From assembly GCA_034670025.1 (NCBI GenBank), contig JAXMOE010000001.1, positions 496,001-560,000 of the forward strand: DNA of 64,000 bases. The letters are read 5' to 3'. The notes below the pieces were generated by a model. That model was not told the origin of the DNA and made no database searches. It saw only the letters and a list, made by a program, of their open reading frames with translations. Origin of the DNA: PGYR01 sp034670025 (lineage in GTDB: Bacteria; Bacteroidota; Ignavibacteria; Kapaibacteriales; UBA2268). Shown in pieces: positions 26,462 through 35,555 of the stretch. A program made the position numbers and the translations under genes. Within the stretch, counting starts at the first letter, position 1, and every line of letters starts with the position of its first letter.

Positions 26462-26961
26462 ATTTTGAAATTTCTTCCAAAGATAATAACACTTTCTAAC
26501 TCAGGTTGCATTTCTAACACCTTTGGAAAAACTCCCCATTTCTCAAAGTCATATTTTTTCAACAAGTTTATACTCTTTTTGTTGCTGCTAATAAGGATTG
26601 CAATTAGTGAGTTGTAGTTAAGTTTGCTTCTGTTAGATATTATAAACTCTAACAAAATTGAGCCAATACCTTTGCCAAGATGTTGGTAATCAATGTAGAA
26701 ACTCACTTCTTTTAAACTTCTATAAGCTACTCTGTCTGCTCTGTAAGGGGAGAGTGAAATCCATCCAACAATTTTATCTTCAATTCTATAAGTAAAGATT
26801 GGGTACTCAACTAAGTCACGAAACTTAAACTCTTCTCTATATTCTCCAATCTTTATTTCATCAATTATAGCATTGTCTTTGGCTTTAATAGCTTGGTTGT
26901 AAATTTCAACTATTCTAGTTACATCTGATTCTTGAGCAATATCGATATTATAATCATTCAT
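26452..26961 (-). CDS. GNAT N-acetyltransferase, phosphinothricin-acetyltransferase-like
   Basis: 169 residues with the GNAT fold. The acetyl-CoA pyrophosphate loop is Q/R-x-x-G-x-G/A-like in YQHLGKGIGSILLE at about residues 93-106, preceded by the strand EVSFYID. SSNKKSINLLKKYDFEKWG at about 135-153 is the C-terminal motif B region seen in Bar/Pat and YncA-type enzymes. The substrate is unknown; YncA relatives act on methionine sulfone or similar small amines. It is the last gene of the reverse-strand run beginning at 30382 and follows namZ after eight bases. Confidence 0.85.
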   Translation of the reverse strand: MNDYNIDIAQESDVTRIVEIYNQAIKAKDNAIIDEIKIGEYREEFKFRDLVEYPIFTYRIEDKIVGWISLSPYRADRVAYRSLKEVSFYIDYQHLGKGIGSILLEFIISNRSKLNYNSLIAILISSNKKSINLLKKYDFEKWGVFPKVLEMQPELESVIIFGRNFKIKK

Positions 26962-26969
26962 TAAGAGTT

Positions 26970-28214
26970 CTAATAAATTAGATATTTCTGTCTTAGTTTT
27001 AGAAATTCAATAAGACCTTCGTTGGCAAGAGATGTTATCATTTCATTTGGTAAATTGTCTTGTATAGCTTTTAATATTTTATCAGTACCAGTTACTTTGT
27101 GAAACATTGATACAGATTGTTCTTTCAAAGGGTTAGTAACAAAGTATTCTTTATTATATTTCATTAATTCATTCAGCATTACCAGGCCCGTTGTGTAAGG
27201 TTTTAACTCATTGGACAAATCGAATTTCAAATAGAATCCGCCAACATCTTTTCCTTTGAACATACCGTAGAATGGTCTATATAAAGTTTGTTGTAATTTT
27301 AGTCCTTCATAATCTATTTTAATATTATCAAGCTTTAGATAAGGTGAACCCAAATACCCAAATGGGGAAGTAGTACCAACTCCTACACTTACAATTCCAA
27401 GCTCTCCCAAAGTACCAATAGTTGCTATTCCTCTTACTGAATTTGAAGAAGGAACGTGAGGTGAAGTAGGTATCCACATTAAATTTGTGTCCTCCCAAGA
27501 CATCCATCTTTCCCAACCTTGCATTTTGATTACAGATAAATTGCATTGTTTTTTATTCTCAGTCCATTTTTCACTGTTTATCATGAGTGCCAATTCACCA
27601 ATAGTGCACCCATGTATGTAAGACACTGGGACTAATGAAACGAATGATTTGAATTTATTTTCAGGCAAGTTCCCATCAACAACTAAACCACCGAGTGGGT
27701 TAGGTCTGTCTAATACAATGACTTCTACATTGTTGTTAGCACAGCCTTGCATTAAGTATAGTAAGCTACTGATGTATGTATATGAACGAACTCCAATATC
27801 TTGAATATCGACAACTACTGCATCAATACCGTCTAATATTTTTCTGTTGGGTATTTTTAAAGGACCATAGAGTGAGGTAAGAGGAATATCAAATATTGAA
27901 TCGTTTTCTACTGGTTCACCAGCGGGAATAGTAGTATAATAGCCGTGTTCTGGAACTAAAATCTTCTTTAGGTTTATATCTGGATGTTTAGAAAGCAGCT
28001 CAGCTGTTGGAACGCCAACTGCATTTACTCCAGATTGGTTAGTAAATAGAGCGATATTCTTGTTTTTAATGAGCTCAATTTCTTCATCTAAAAGTATATC
28101 AATACCTAATTTTAATTCTATGTTCTGAGTGTTCTGAGCAATAGAATTATTAAAACTAAGTATAAATAAAAAACTAAGAATTAAGTTGAGATAAGTAGTT
28201 TTCTGCTTTATCAT
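26970..28214 (-). CDS. namZ: NamZ-like exo-beta-N-acetylmuramidase (DUF1343)
   Basis: Family GH171 exo-lytic enzyme that releases terminal MurNAc from peptidoglycan fragments for cell-wall recycling. A signal peptide spans residues 1 to about 27 (ILSFLFILSFNNSIAQ). Family motifs are FTNQSGV (about 56-62), LVPEHGYYTT, VVDIQDIGVRSYTY, VIVLDRPNPLGG and YIHGCTIGEL. At 414 residues it is normal. The start at 28214 overlaps the end of the TPR gene by 41 bases; it is retained because it gives a complete signal peptide, and the overlap points to coupled translation. Confidence 0.9.
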   Translation of the reverse strand: MIKQKTTYLNLILSFLFILSFNNSIAQNTQNIELKLGIDILLDEEIELIKNKNIALFTNQSGVNAVGVPTAELLSKHPDINLKKILVPEHGYYTTIPAGEPVENDSIFDIPLTSLYGPLKIPNRKILDGIDAVVVDIQDIGVRSYTYISSLLYLMQGCANNNVEVIVLDRPNPLGGLVVDGNLPENKFKSFVSLVPVSYIHGCTIGELALMINSEKWTENKKQCNLSVIKMQGWERWMSWEDTNLMWIPTSPHVPSSNSVRGIATIGTLGELGIVSVGVGTTSPFGYLGSPYLKLDNIKIDYEGLKLQQTLYRPFYGMFKGKDVGGFYLKFDLSNELKPYTTGLVMLNELMKYNKEYFVTNPLKEQSVSMFHKVTGTDKILKAIQDNLPNEMITSLANEGLIEFLKLRQKYLIY

Positions 28215-29322
28215 GATTGTTATTGTAGTTTTCTGCTTCTAATACTTTATTAAAATAAATTTTTGCATTCTGTAGGTCATCTTTTTTTCTATAAGAAATC
28301 GCAATCTTCAATAATGCACTTGATAGAAATCCAGTTTCTTCATCTCCATCGACATACTTTGAAACATCAACAGATTTTTTCAAGTATTTGATTGCTAGGT
28401 CATGTTCTTTCTTTCTTTGCAAGGATATACCTACATAGTATAATCCTTCTCTTGCAGTCATATTATCGTATCCAGTTTCACGTCGGAGACATCTTTTGAC
28501 AACTTCTCTCCAAGTTGATTCTATTTTGTCCCATTTGCCTAATTTCACATAAGCTCTACCTAAGTATCTATGGAAATAAGGGTTTCTTGGGAATCGAGTA
28601 AATAAGTCATTCGCATAATAGAATGCTTGGTCAAAGTCTTTTTCAAAAGAATAGTAAATTTGCATGAGTGTCACTTCAGCTTCTACACTAGTGTATCTCG
28701 CTTTGTTCATAGATGCCCTAAGTTGCAGAAGACCTAGACGCTTATTACCTTCAGGGAAAAACAGAACTACTGGTTTTAGTAAAGGATAATCTTCAGGTAT
28801 GGCTACAGAAAAATAGTTATATAGTCCAGTACCGAGCATTATATCATGATTTCCAGGAGCTTTCTGATGTGCTTTCATCAGTATTTCATAAGCATCTTTT
28901 CCATCAGAAGCTGCACTAAACCATTCTTTATGATTTGAGTAATATCTTGCTCTATATCCTAATGCGCCACCTTTGAAGAATAATCCAGTTATATCAAATT
29001 CATTTTCATCTAATAATTTGTCACTTACCTCGATGACTTTATCGATTTTATCTAAAAAATCTTCATCAATTTTGTCTGTATAACGGTATAGAGTTATTCT
29101 CCACCAATCAACCATTGCTTGCAGAAAGTATCCTGCCGGATGCTCTGGGTATCTTTTTATTACTTCTTCAAATGCTACTTCAGCACTATCAAATTGGACA
29201 TTGTAAATATGATCAGCACCTTCACGTACTAAGCTATCTGCATCAGTTTTGAGCATAGCCCACTGAGCATTGGCTGTAGTTGAGGCAATTGCTATTAATA
29301 TAAGTATTAAGATATGTTTCAT
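28174..29322 (-). CDS. Exported TPR-repeat protein
   Basis: 382 residues. A signal peptide covers about 1-19 (ILILIAIASTTANAQ). The rest is a series of TPR-like helix pairs: a pair near 36-65 (AEVAFEEVIKRYPEHPAGYF), others at about 235-275 (AFYYANDLFTRFPRNPYFHR) and 320-375 (ALLKIAISYRKKDDLQNAKIYF). A conserved central region (VVLFFPEGNKRLGLLQL) lies outside the repeats. Likely a periplasmic or outer-membrane scaffold; partner unknown. It overlaps the CPBP gene stop (four bases) and the namZ start (41 bases), so the three are translated together. Confidence 0.78.
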   Translation of the reverse strand: MKHILILILIAIASTTANAQWAMLKTDADSLVREGADHIYNVQFDSAEVAFEEVIKRYPEHPAGYFLQAMVDWWRITLYRYTDKIDEDFLDKIDKVIEVSDKLLDENEFDITGLFFKGGALGYRARYYSNHKEWFSAASDGKDAYEILMKAHQKAPGNHDIMLGTGLYNYFSVAIPEDYPLLKPVVLFFPEGNKRLGLLQLRASMNKARYTSVEAEVTLMQIYYSFEKDFDQAFYYANDLFTRFPRNPYFHRYLGRAYVKLGKWDKIESTWREVVKRCLRRETGYDNMTAREGLYYVGISLQRKKEHDLAIKYLKKSVDVSKYVDGDEETGFLSSALLKIAISYRKKDDLQNAKIYFNKVLEAENYNNNHDKAENYLSQLNS

Positions 29323-30182
29323 GATTCTAATATTTTGCTTTCTTCATAATTTACTTTAAACTTTGTTGCCATAATAAATGGGTTCTTTTTATTAAACTTA
29401 AACGATAAAATGCATATTAAAGTTATAATTATCGTTGTAAGCAGACCTTCTTCCGTACCGAATGCGCCTCCGAATAACCAACTCATATCACTATTGACAG
29501 CAGTTAATTTGAATACTTCTATATCGAAACTAAACCCACTAACTTTTGATCCTAAAACAACTTGTTGATTCAAATTCCAAAAAAAGTGAAATGATATTGG
29601 TAACCACAATGATTCAGTTGTGATATACATTATTGACAAGGCTACACCCGCTAAAATAATATTGATTGTAGCTAAAGTTGAAATTTCTGGATTACCAAGA
29701 TGAGCAAAAGAGAAAAACACACTCATTGCTAAAATTGAAGCCACATCACCAAACTTCTCTCTAAGGGTTTGAAATAAAACCCCTCTGAATATTATTTCTT
29801 CTTTGTATGCTAAAAGAAATATTAGTGCTGAATAGAACAAAAGTACTCTATAGTCAAACTTTTCAAAGTTTTCATGCAAACTAAACTCATAGCCAAAAGC
29901 TAAACCTAATAGTATAAATATTAGATTTGAACTTAATACAATTAGCAATCCTTTAACTATATCTATTATAGTAAATCTATCAAACTGTAACCCGAATAGT
30001 TTATAATCTGAACCAGCTCTCACTGACTGAATAAATACACTAAAAACAGTGAGGAGAATACAAACGAATAGAGAACCAAAAATGAATCCAAACGGCATTG
30101 ATTGGCTAAAATAAATAACGAATACTACAAGTATCAGTGTAAGTAGAAACCTAACCCACCATTTGGATATTTGCTTTTGCAT
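29319..30182 (-). CDS. CPBP-family intramembrane metalloprotease (CAAX/Abi)
   Basis: 287 residues with about eight membrane helices. The diagnostic glutamate pair and arginine occur in YKEEIIFRG (E128, E129, R133), with FSFAH (H161) and SFHFFWNLN (H199, N203) completing the metal-binding site of the Rce1/CPBP fold. Bacterial members include bacteriocin-immunity and regulated-proteolysis enzymes; many have no known substrate. The gene overlaps the TPR gene by four bases and follows the small HicB-like gene after five, so the products probably work in the same envelope process. Confidence 0.88.
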   Translation of the reverse strand: MQKQISKWWVRFLLTLILVVFVIYFSQSMPFGFIFGSLFVCILLTVFSVFIQSVRAGSDYKLFGLQFDRFTIIDIVKGLLIVLSSNLIFILLGLAFGYEFSLHENFEKFDYRVLLFYSALIFLLAYKEEIIFRGVLFQTLREKFGDVASILAMSVFFSFAHLGNPEISTLATINIILAGVALSIMYITTESLWLPISFHFFWNLNQQVVLGSKVSGFSFDIEVFKLTAVNSDMSWLFGGAFGTEEGLLTTIIITLICILSFKFNKKNPFIMATKFKVNYEESKILES

Positions 30183-30187
30183 CTGGC

Positions 30188-30382
30188 TTAGCTATCGGCT
30201 TTCAATTTTTCAATATGGTTGTTGATATAATCTATCATCAATCCATAAACTTGTTCGTGCTCTTCACCAGCTAACATGTAATTCAATTGAGGGCAATAAG
30301 ATGCGTATTTTCCTTCGCCTCTTTTTCTGATTAAAACTTCATAATCATTTACATTTGTGCTTGTTGATATTTTTCTTTCCAT
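30188..30382 (-). CDS. Small HicB-like fold protein, no HicA partner
   Basis: 64 residues: a beta-strand (YEVLIRKRGEGKYASYCPQLNYMLAGE) then a helix (EQVYGLMIDYINNHIEKL). This follows the pattern of the HicB/DUF1902 partial RNase-H fold, in which YxAYCPEL and an 'EEA...' helix recur. There is no DNA-binding domain and no HicA toxin gene next to it, so it is not evidently a toxin-antitoxin unit. It is the first gene of a reverse-strand operon with the CPBP protease, TPR protein, NamZ and GNAT enzyme. It may instead be a small housekeeping binding domain. Confidence 0.6.
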   Translation of the reverse strand: MERKISTSTNVNDYEVLIRKRGEGKYASYCPQLNYMLAGEEHEQVYGLMIDYINNHIEKLKADS

Positions 30383-30478
30383 TATAAAATCCTATTTTTC
30401 AAATTATTAATTATTCAAAATTAAATAATTTATTGCAAAAGAGTCATCTTTGTTGAATAATGTGATATTTTAATATAT

Positions 30479-32365
30479 ATGAACTTAGATAATATAAAAA
30501 GATATTCTAGAATAAGTAAATCAATACTGGTTAAAAAGGTGCTAAGTAAATTTACTAATAGAATAATAAATAAACTTCAAAGGGTTAGGGATACTAACAC
30601 GTCAACATATTCTTATGATTATATTAGTTATTTCCCGCTTTCTAAAAAGAAGTTTAATTTCTATAATATCATAGGCATAGAGTTGAATGATGATAAAATG
30701 GAAGACTATTGTAACTGTGTAGTTAATCATAATTTTAAATTATTAAGTGATAGATTAGGTAATCTGTACAAAGTTGATAATTTCAATAACATTCAAACAA
30801 AATTCCCTAAAAGTCTAATTCCTATGACGACAAAATGCTATAATTTAATCAGTGATGACTATAAGTTAATAGATTGGCAATGTGATTTTAATAATAATTA
30901 TAATTGGCCAATGGAGTGGAGCAAAAGTATCACTTATGGTAATAATAACGGTTCGGATATAAAAGTACCGTGGGAGTTAGGTCGGCTTCAACATTTACCA
31001 AATTTAGCTTATTACTATACATTGAATAATGATAATAGATTGGTAAAAGAAATAAAGAATCAATTATTTGATTTTATGGCTTCAAATCCTCCAAGTTTTG
31101 GTGTTCAGTGGTTGTCGGCAATGGATGTAGGTATAAGATTAGTCAATATAATTCTAACAATACAAACTTTGAGACAAGTGGCTGATCTATTTAACGAAAA
31201 GGAAACTAATTTAATAGACTCTTACCTTTTTGATCATTATTTATTCATAAAGAATAATGATGAGTTCTCTGATGGAATGAGAGGAAACCACTATTTATCA
31301 AATATTTGTAGTATTTTAATATATTTATCGTTTATTGAAGAAACTGAGTCGAAATTTACATTACTTTCTAAGTATGTAAAAATTCTAAACCGAGAAATAA
31401 ATTATCAATTCTATAAAGATGGGACTAATTTTGAATCATCAACTCGTTATCATATTTTTACATCTCAAATGATATTAACAATTGATATAGTTTTACAATC
31501 TCTTTATCCCAATAAATATAAACTAATTAACTTAGATTCTATAATGTCATTCACTTCTAATCTATTAGAATATGACTTTCCACCTCAATTTGGGGATAAT
31601 GATTCGGGTTTCTATTGGAAGATAATTAATAATGAAAAACACACTTATAAAGCTATTAAAAAGTACATCGACAGTAATTATAGCATAGAGTATAGTGAGA
31701 AATACAAAGACTTAGGGTATATAGTTAAGACTCTCAATGAATTTGACATACATTTTAAATGTGGAAAACTTGGTCAAAATGGAAAAGGGGGACATGATCA
31801 CAATGATAATTTGTCTTATTGTCTTTATTATGATAAGAATCCAATTGTAGTTGACCCTGGTACATATTGCTATACTTCGAACTTTGAAAAAAGAAACAAA
31901 TATCGCTCAACATCAATGCATAACGTACTATTTGTTGATAATTGTGAACAGAACAATTTCCAAGAAAATATAATTGACGATATGTTTTGGATAGACACTG
32001 ATAAATCAAACCCAAGTTTAGAGTTAGACAACAAAGTTATTGGAACAATAGAATATTGTGGAAAACAGTTAAAAAGAACCATTAACACGAATTCTAATGA
32101 AATTACTGTAACTGATATATATAACAGTGAAATAAATAAAAAAGTACACATACACTTTCATCCAAGTGTTAAGATAGAATCTGTGGAAAACAATGTTTAT
32201 AAGCTGTGTACAAATGAAAGTGTAATACAGCTTATAATAGATATTGGTAAATCTTCAGTAAAAGAATATGATTTTTCTCCAGAGTATGGAGTGAAACATA
32301 AGGCAAAAAGAGTTGTAATAGATTCAAATGAAATGACAATAACCCATAGATATAAGGAAATATAA
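30479..32365 (+). CDS. Heparinase II/III family polysaccharide lyase or related enzyme
   Basis: 628 residues, no signal peptide. The N-terminal half is an all-helical (alpha/alpha toroid) domain with WLSAMDVGIRLVNI and GNHYLSNICSILIYL, as in alginate lyase/heparinase II-III N-domains. The C-terminal half has GKLGQNGKGGHDHNDNLSYC and DPGTYCYTSNFEKRNKYRST, the family beta-sandwich segment with conserved His and Tyr. Many homologues of this cytoplasmic-looking type sit in exopolysaccharide clusters, and the flippase gene begins one base downstream. Substrate unknown; no glycosyltransferases are visible nearby. Confidence 0.82.
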   Translation: MNLDNIKRYSRISKSILVKKVLSKFTNRIINKLQRVRDTNTSTYSYDYISYFPLSKKKFNFYNIIGIELNDDKMEDYCNCVVNHNFKLLSDRLGNLYKVDNFNNIQTKFPKSLIPMTTKCYNLISDDYKLIDWQCDFNNNYNWPMEWSKSITYGNNNGSDIKVPWELGRLQHLPNLAYYYTLNNDNRLVKEIKNQLFDFMASNPPSFGVQWLSAMDVGIRLVNIILTIQTLRQVADLFNEKETNLIDSYLFDHYLFIKNNDEFSDGMRGNHYLSNICSILIYLSFIEETESKFTLLSKYVKILNREINYQFYKDGTNFESSTRYHIFTSQMILTIDIVLQSLYPNKYKLINLDSIMSFTSNLLEYDFPPQFGDNDSGFYWKIINNEKHTYKAIKKYIDSNYSIEYSEKYKDLGYIVKTLNEFDIHFKCGKLGQNGKGGHDHNDNLSYCLYYDKNPIVVDPGTYCYTSNFEKRNKYRSTSMHNVLFVDNCEQNNFQENIIDDMFWIDTDKSNPSLELDNKVIGTIEYCGKQLKRTINTNSNEITVTDIYNSEINKKVHIHFHPSVKIESVENNVYKLCTNESVIQLIIDIGKSSVKEYDFSPEYGVKHKAKRVVIDSNEMTITHRYKEI

Positions 32366-32366
32366 G

Positions 32367-33677
32367 TTGAACATAAGGGACAATTTAGATAAAATTACTT
32401 GGTCATTCCTCAACAGAGGAATATACTTAGTATGGGGGCTATTCAACTTAGTCATAATTGCTTATACCGCACCTACTGACTATGGACTATACTTTTTGAT
32501 TACCCAAGTAGTTACTTTTTTATCCAGTGTATCCGATTCATTTTCATTACAAGGAATCATTCAGTTTTCGAATAAAAATGATGATAGACCAAAAATAAAT
32601 AGTATTGCTTTAGGCCTTCAGTCAGTTTTCTTGTTGATAATTCCGTTGTTGCTTATAGTATTTAGATATCAATTTGCTGAAATGATTAATGAAGATAGTT
32701 TTGTTCAGATTTCTTACTTTCTTCCAGTAATTACTTTGTTTTTTATCCCCAGAACATTTGCTTATAAGATTTTAGCCCGGGATTTGAATTATAAGACATC
32801 ATTTTTTATCGATATAGTGAATTTTGGTTCAATGGTGTTAATATTAGCATGGTATATATTTAGTAATGAAAATTTAAGTTTTGATAACTTGCTCCATTCC
32901 TATTTGATATCTGCAATACTATCTGGAACAATGTCAATAATAATTCTTTTTAAATCGGCTAAATTTGATTTAAAAGGGAAATTCAAATTATCACAGTATC
33001 TTAATTTTACAGTTCCTTGGACTGTACATTCAGTTTTTTCAGCATCAATTAAGTATCTTGATGTACTTGTAATTTCTTTAGCATTAAACACTGAAGATAG
33101 TTTATTGATTATTGCTTATTATGGTTCAGCAAAAACTCTGTTTAAAGTATTTGAGCAAATGTCTGATGGTGTTTCATCATTAGTTTACCCATCAGCTATG
33201 AAGCACATAGAGGACAAAAGAAAAGTTCAGAGTATAATGACAAAAAGTACGTCATTCGTATTGTTAATAAATGTGGTTATATTTTTGGTGTTAGAATTAG
33301 GAGTTGCCGAGCTAATGATACTTAATATACTTCCAGTTAAGTTTCATTACACTTTAGATTATTTTAGAATAATGTTGATAGCTTCGCTATTTATACCATT
33401 TGCATCACTTAGTATGATACTAACAGCATTAAATAAGATAAAAAAAGTAGTAATTATTAGTATTTTAGCGTCTGTGTCAGCTCTATTTACGATTTTTATT
33501 TTCTCAAAAACAGAAAGTTTACATTTAGTTTCTATGGGAATCGTTGTATATTATGCAATCATTGGTCTTCTAAGTTTGTATTTCGTGAAAAAATATATTG
33601 GATTTCCATTATTAGATTTATTTAGAGCATTGCCTGACACCTTAAATTTTTATAAGAGTTTGAAGAAAAGTAAATGA
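32367..33677 (+). CDS. Oligosaccharide flippase (Wzx/MATE-like, polysaccharide biosynthesis family)
   Basis: 436 residues with about 12 membrane helices. The N-terminal segment (TWSFLNRGIYLVWGLFNLVIIAYTAPTDYGLY) is the usual first pair in the PST family. It is thought to flip undecaprenyl-linked oligosaccharides across the inner membrane. The start is TTG at 32367, one base after the lyase stop, with AAGGAAA about ten bases upstream as a fair ribosome-binding site. It overlaps the LptF/G gene by four bases (ATGA). No glycosyltransferase or polymerase (Wzy) is present in the window, so the polysaccharide it serves is unknown. Confidence 0.87.
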   Translation: MNIRDNLDKITWSFLNRGIYLVWGLFNLVIIAYTAPTDYGLYFLITQVVTFLSSVSDSFSLQGIIQFSNKNDDRPKINSIALGLQSVFLLIIPLLLIVFRYQFAEMINEDSFVQISYFLPVITLFFIPRTFAYKILARDLNYKTSFFIDIVNFGSMVLILAWYIFSNENLSFDNLLHSYLISAILSGTMSIIILFKSAKFDLKGKFKLSQYLNFTVPWTVHSVFSASIKYLDVLVISLALNTEDSLLIIAYYGSAKTLFKVFEQMSDGVSSLVYPSAMKHIEDKRKVQSIMTKSTSFVLLINVVIFLVLELGVAELMILNILPVKFHYTLDYFRIMLIASLFIPFASLSMILTALNKIKKVVIISILASVSALFTIFIFSKTESLHLVSMGIVVYYAIIGLLSLYFVKKYIGFPLLDLFRALPDTLNFYKSLKKSK

Positions 33678-34759
33678 AAATTATAGATAGATATTTGTTA
33701 AAGCAGTTCATAGTTACTCTGCTTTTTTCCTTTGTTGCTCTCTACGCAATATTCTTGATTGTAGATATGATTGAGAATTTGGAAGAGTTTTTGGACAATG
33801 GGATGAATTTTGGACAAATCGCTATGTACTACTTCTACTTTTTTCCAGGAATATTGAAACTATTAGTTCCAGTAGCTATGTTGCTATCTACGTTATTTAC
33901 AGTTGGGCGACTATCTGGTTTGAATGAGGTAACTGCTATAAAAACTGGAGGGGTGAGTTTATACAGATTTATGGCACCACTATTTATACTTAGTATAATA
34001 ATAAGTGCTTCTCATCTCTACTTTAATGGTTGGATTGTACCAAAAGCTAATATAGAAAAGAATGAAATAGAACGTGAGTTTATGAATAAAAACCGTAATG
34101 TTGGTTCTATTTATGATTTATATTTTAGGGAGTCACCCAATGCTAATTTGCACATGAAGTCTTATAATAGCAAAAGAAAAGAAGGTTTCAATGTTGGATT
34201 GGAATATTTTGAAAGTGAAAATTCTGTAAGATTAAATAAAACAATAGAAGCAAAAAAAATAATGTGGGATACTGTTAATTCAGAATGGCAATTTACTGAA
34301 GTAATAATTAGGTCATTTGCAGATGAAGAATTGACAGAGGTAGAGAGGAAAGATACACTGAACCTAGATTTAGTATTGACACATGACAAAATAATTAGCT
34401 TAAAAAAATCAACTGATGAAATGACATTAGATGAGTTAGAATCATATCTTGATTTGTTGAAAAAAGGTGGACGTAATGTTGATTTGGAAATGACTGACTA
34501 CTATGGTCAATACGCATTCCCGATAGCTAATATTATTGTTGTACTGTTCGGAGTGCCTTTTGCATCTGTTAAGAAGAAAGGAGGAATAGCAGTTCAAATT
34601 GGAGCTGCATTAGTAATTTCCTTTATGTATCTTATTTTCACAAAAGTTAGCCAGGCGATAGTTCTTGGTAGTGGCTTAGACCCAATAATAGCCGGTTGGT
34701 TTGCAAATGGCTTGTTTTTTGTTGTAGGTATTATAAATTTGATTAAAACAAAGACTTAA
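33674..34759 (+). CDS. LptF/LptG family permease (YjgP/YjgQ)
   Basis: 361 residues. The first helix begins at IDRYLLKQFIVTLLFSFVALYAIF and is followed by MIENLEEFL, typical of LptG/LptF, the inner-membrane subunits that extract LPS for the LptB2FG-C-A-DE bridge. Three N-terminal helices, a periplasmic beta-jellyroll-like region (about 120-260) and three C-terminal helices (VLFGVPFASVKKKGG, then two) make up the topology. Only one such gene is here; lptC lies at 55.4 kb. LptF and LptG cannot be told apart. It is followed after four bases by the GldL-like gene. Confidence 0.88.
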   Translation: MKIIDRYLLKQFIVTLLFSFVALYAIFLIVDMIENLEEFLDNGMNFGQIAMYYFYFFPGILKLLVPVAMLLSTLFTVGRLSGLNEVTAIKTGGVSLYRFMAPLFILSIIISASHLYFNGWIVPKANIEKNEIEREFMNKNRNVGSIYDLYFRESPNANLHMKSYNSKRKEGFNVGLEYFESENSVRLNKTIEAKKIMWDTVNSEWQFTEVIIRSFADEELTEVERKDTLNLDLVLTHDKIISLKKSTDEMTLDELESYLDLLKKGGRNVDLEMTDYYGQYAFPIANIIVVLFGVPFASVKKKGGIAVQIGAALVISFMYLIFTKVSQAIVLGSGLDPIIAGWFANGLFFVVGIINLIKTKT

Positions 34760-34763
34760 AAAA

Positions 34764-35555
34764 ATGAATAAAAAAATCGAAACATTATCTTCAATAGAAG
34801 GGAGAAAGTTTTTATATAGCATTTTTAAAAAAATGAAATATGAGAATGAGATGTCTGGGCTAACAATATTAATAATATGTTGGAAATTGTGCGTATATGA
34901 AAAAAGCCCAAGTAAATTTACTGAAACAGAATATTCTATTATCCATAGCTTGGGTTTAGTAAAGGGTACAGCCCTGTGGATGGAAGAAATTGTTAATAGA
35001 CATTATTTCTCTACTATAAACTCATTCGTTTATCTTGGTGCAGCAATTCTCTTAGTAATAATAGGTATCAGACGATTTACTGAATCAATGCCTACTTCAC
35101 TAGTAATAGCAAGTATTATCTTCGAAGCATCTATGTTATTAGTGATATTTATAGTTATGCTATTCTCACCAGATGACGAATTGATTGTTTATGAAGTAGA
35201 AAGTGAAGAGAGTATATTGATACAAGAAATAGGGGAAATAAGTACTGACTTTGCAATAGCTGTAAGTAAATTAGAAAACATCACTAATGAGTTGAAGTCT
35301 TTTAGTGCTACACAAGTTGAAGTAATGAAATTATTAAGCAATACAAACCAGAACTTGACTAAAGCCATTTCTCCATCAGAAGAGTTTATTACTAATATTA
35401 AACAAACAAACGACGAACTTATCCAATTTAAAGAACAGATTAGCAAATTGAATGAATCAACACAAACAATAAAGGAAATGAATATAAGGTTTGAAATACG
35501 TAGAGAAATTGAAGATATGCTAATCTCGAAAGTAAATAGAAATGACAAAAAATAA
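34764..35555 (+). CDS. GldL-like inner-membrane protein (short form)
   Basis: 263 residues. An N-terminal soluble segment (1-80) is followed by a two-helix hairpin (about 86-103 and 111-134). The hairpin carries GAAILLVIIGIR and a second helix with a buried glutamate, E121 in IIFEASMLL. A long coiled-coil-like cytoplasmic tail (140-263) follows, rich in Glu, Ser, Asn and Lys. Hairpin and glutamate match GldL, the T9SS proton channel. The hairpin and the 20 residues before it align well with residues about 285-360 of the protein at 13169-14497, a paralogue. Its last 14 bases overlap the next gene, a GldM-like single-helix protein. Classification is by topology and motif, not a family search. 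Confidence 0.7.
   Translation: MNKKIETLSSIEGRKFLYSIFKKMKYENEMSGLTILIICWKLCVYEKSPSKFTETEYSIIHSLGLVKGTALWMEEIVNRHYFSTINSFVYLGAAILLVIIGIRRFTESMPTSLVIASIIFEASMLLVIFIVMLFSPDDELIVYEVESEESILIQEIGEISTDFAIAVSKLENITNELKSFSATQVEVMKLLSNTNQNLTKAISPSEEFITNIKQTNDELIQFKEQISKLNESTQTIKEMNIRFEIRREIEDMLISKVNRNDKK

Noticed and set aside
30188..30382. HicA/HicB toxin-antitoxin system
   Set aside because: Only the HicB-like domain is present; there is no DNA-binding domain and no HicA gene next to it.
35189..35548. 119-residue open frame antisense to the short gldL-like gene
   Set aside because: It lies wholly inside a gene with clear membrane and coiled-coil features; its Ser/Leu/Ile-rich composition is what the reverse of Glu/Asn/Lys-rich coding gives.
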